The notes beneath the pieces are model-generated. The model was not told the DNA's origin, searched no databases, and saw only the letters and a list, made by a program, of their open reading frames with translations. Positions 4,474 to 5,207 of a DNA stretch of 5,207 nt are shown here, one piece after another. The stretch's first letter is position 1; each line of letters begins with the position of its first letter. The position numbers and the translations under genes are program-made. The stretch is from NCBI GenBank assembly GCA_031272575.1, contig JAISTO010000160.1:1-5207 (forward strand), written 5' to 3'. The DNA comes from Treponema sp. GTDB lineage: Bacteria; Spirochaetota; Spirochaetia; Treponematales; Breznakiellaceae.

Positions 4474-5061
4474 ATGGACGATACGATTACCTTACTGAAA
4501 GAGTGCGGCGCGCTGCTGGAAGGGCATTTTCTGCTCAGTTCCGGGCGGCATTCGAACCGGTACTTTCAGTGCGCAAAATTACTCCAATATCCGGACAAAG
4601 CCGCGGCGGCGCTGGCCGGACTCGCAGCCCGGCTCCGCGAGGAAAAAACGGCCGGCAAGGTCCGCTTCGATGTCATCGTGGGGCCGGCGCTCGGCGGCAT
4701 ACTCGTGGCCTGGGAACTGGCGCGGCAGTTGGGGGTGCCGGCGCTCTTTACCGAGCGGGACGAGGGGGGCGCTATGCGGCTCCGCAGGGGCTTTGAGGTG
4801 CGCCCCGGCCAGCGGGTGCTGATGGCCGAGGATGTCGTGACCACCGGGAAGTCCTCGAAAGAGAGCGCCGCCGAACTCGAGCGGTTTGGCGCGTCCGTAA
4901 GCGCGCTCGCCTGTCTCGTCGACCGCCGCGCCCCGGGCCTCGCGCCCCCCTGGCCCCTCTACGCCGCCTGCAAGGTCGAGGCCCTCGACTGGGCCCCCGC
5001 GGACTGCGCCCTCTGCCGCAAGGGTATTCCCGCCGTCAAGCCAGGCTCCCGCAGGCAGTAA
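4474..5061 (+). CDS. pyrE: Orotate phosphoribosyltransferase
   Basis: PyrE joins orotate and PRPP to make orotidine 5'-phosphate, the fifth step of UMP synthesis in the cytoplasm, and works as a dimer. The 195-residue product has the N-terminal motif EGHFLLSSGRHSNRYFQCAKL (16-36), the core strand FDVIVGPALGGI (65-76), the mobile-loop region FTERDEGGAMRLRRGFEV (92-109) and the PRPP-binding signature VLMAEDVVTTGKS (115-127) with the acidic pair E119-D120. The C-terminus CALCRKGIPAVKPGSR (178-193), with its CxxC and PGSR ending, is the form seen in the Thermus-like group of PyrE rather than the E. coli type. The ATG at 4474 has AGAGGG five bases upstream. It is the last gene of the operon; no other pyrimidine gene is in the window. 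Confidence 0.96.
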   Translation: MDDTITLLKECGALLEGHFLLSSGRHSNRYFQCAKLLQYPDKAAAALAGLAARLREEKTAGKVRFDVIVGPALGGILVAWELARQLGVPALFTERDEGGAMRLRRGFEVRPGQRVLMAEDVVTTGKSSKESAAELERFGASVSALACLVDRRAPGLAPPWPLYAACKVEALDWAPADCALCRKGIPAVKPGSRRQ

Positions 5062-5113
5062 GGCGGGCGAGACTCCGCGGTTTGAGGACCCCGTCACTCC
5101 GCGCCTTGAGCCT
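5053..5113 (+). terminator. Possible weak stem after pyrE, no T-tract
   Basis: AAGGCG (5060-5065, overlapping the pyrE stop) is complementary to CGCCTT (5102-5107), and AGGC (5053-5056) to GCCT (5110-5113), giving a ten-pair interrupted stem around a 36-base loop. No run of T follows, so an intrinsic terminator is doubtful. It is the only stem I see in terminator position for the operon. Confidence 0.25.
5072..5110. repeat. 24-base-period direct repeat after pyrE
   Basis: ACTCCGCG-N2-TTGAG occurs at 5072-5086 and again at 5096-5110. The 13 defined bases match exactly, with two differing bases between the blocks. Two copies only. Confidence 0.6.
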
Positions 5114-5148
5114 AAACTTGTCCCATATCTTTAGCCCACTCTGAAGAA

Positions 5149-5207
5149 ACAGGATTTTAAGAATTTAACCGCGAATTATGCTAATGAACGCGAATTTTAT
5201 TAAGAGT
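5149..5207. repeat. AT-rich intergenic tract with short GCGAAT repeats
   Basis: After ACAGGATTTTAAGAAT (5149-5164), CGCGAATT occurs at 5170-5177 and 5189-5196, with the related GCTAATGAAC between, giving a period of about 9-10 bases. The composition changes sharply from the GC-rich genes before it. Tracts of this style (CAGGATT and GCGAAT units) recur between genes in many bacterial genomes, which is memory and not checked here. No ORF or promoter is supported in 5062-5207. Confidence 0.5.

Noticed and set aside
4579..5097. 172-residue minus-strand open frame
   Set aside because: It is antisense to pyrE, whose PRPP motif is intact; composition is typical of a shadow.

Overview
The window is 5.2 kb of GC-rich bacterial chromosome in a housekeeping region. 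The protein sequences, the compact rpmF-acpP-rnc order with no fab or plsX genes between them, and several small proteins that look lineage-restricted suggest a spirochaete, most likely a high-GC treponeme. This is inferred from memory of family sequences and gene order; no search was run.

Layout. Bases 1-1240 hold a minus-strand pair: a 124-residue protein of unknown function (866-1240) followed, five bases after its stop, by rlmN (1-860), a 23S rRNA and tRNA adenine-C2 methyltransferase cut off by the window edge. A divergent intergenic region (1241-1490) carries a 15-bp perfect inverted repeat, a second hairpin with G-run and C-run arms, and a near-consensus sigma-70 promoter facing right. 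That promoter serves a 129-residue Ala/Lys-rich helical protein (1491-1880). A second promoter, whose -35 box overlaps the stop of that gene, starts what looks like one long operon: rpmF (ribosomal protein L32), acpP (acyl carrier protein), rnc (RNase III), an 84-residue unknown protein, a ~187-residue unknown protein, a small lipoprotein and pyrE (orotate phosphoribosyltransferase). From rnc to the lipoprotein the genes overlap by a few bases (ATGA, a 26-base overlap, TGATG), so they are very probably co-transcribed and translationally coupled. After pyrE (5062-5207) there is no gene, only short direct repeats and an AT-rich repeat-like tract.

How the genes fit together. The operon mixes translation and RNA processing (L32, RNase III), lipid carrier function (ACP), nucleotide synthesis (PyrE) and three unknowns. 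The two unknown ORFs between rnc and the lipoprotein gene become clearly lower in GC than rnc, by hand count about 43% at 3901-4000 against about 67% at 2881-2980. They are the best candidates for an acquired or lineage-specific module. Two very GC-rich hairpins sit just upstream of rnc and could be an RNase III autoregulation site. Homopolymer runs (A9 in a promoter spacer, G9 in a coding start, C10 and G9 in the pre-rnc hairpin) are candidate slippage sites. I see no CRISPR array, tRNA, rRNA, transposase or clear defence system, and no convincing undescribed system beyond the small unknown pair.
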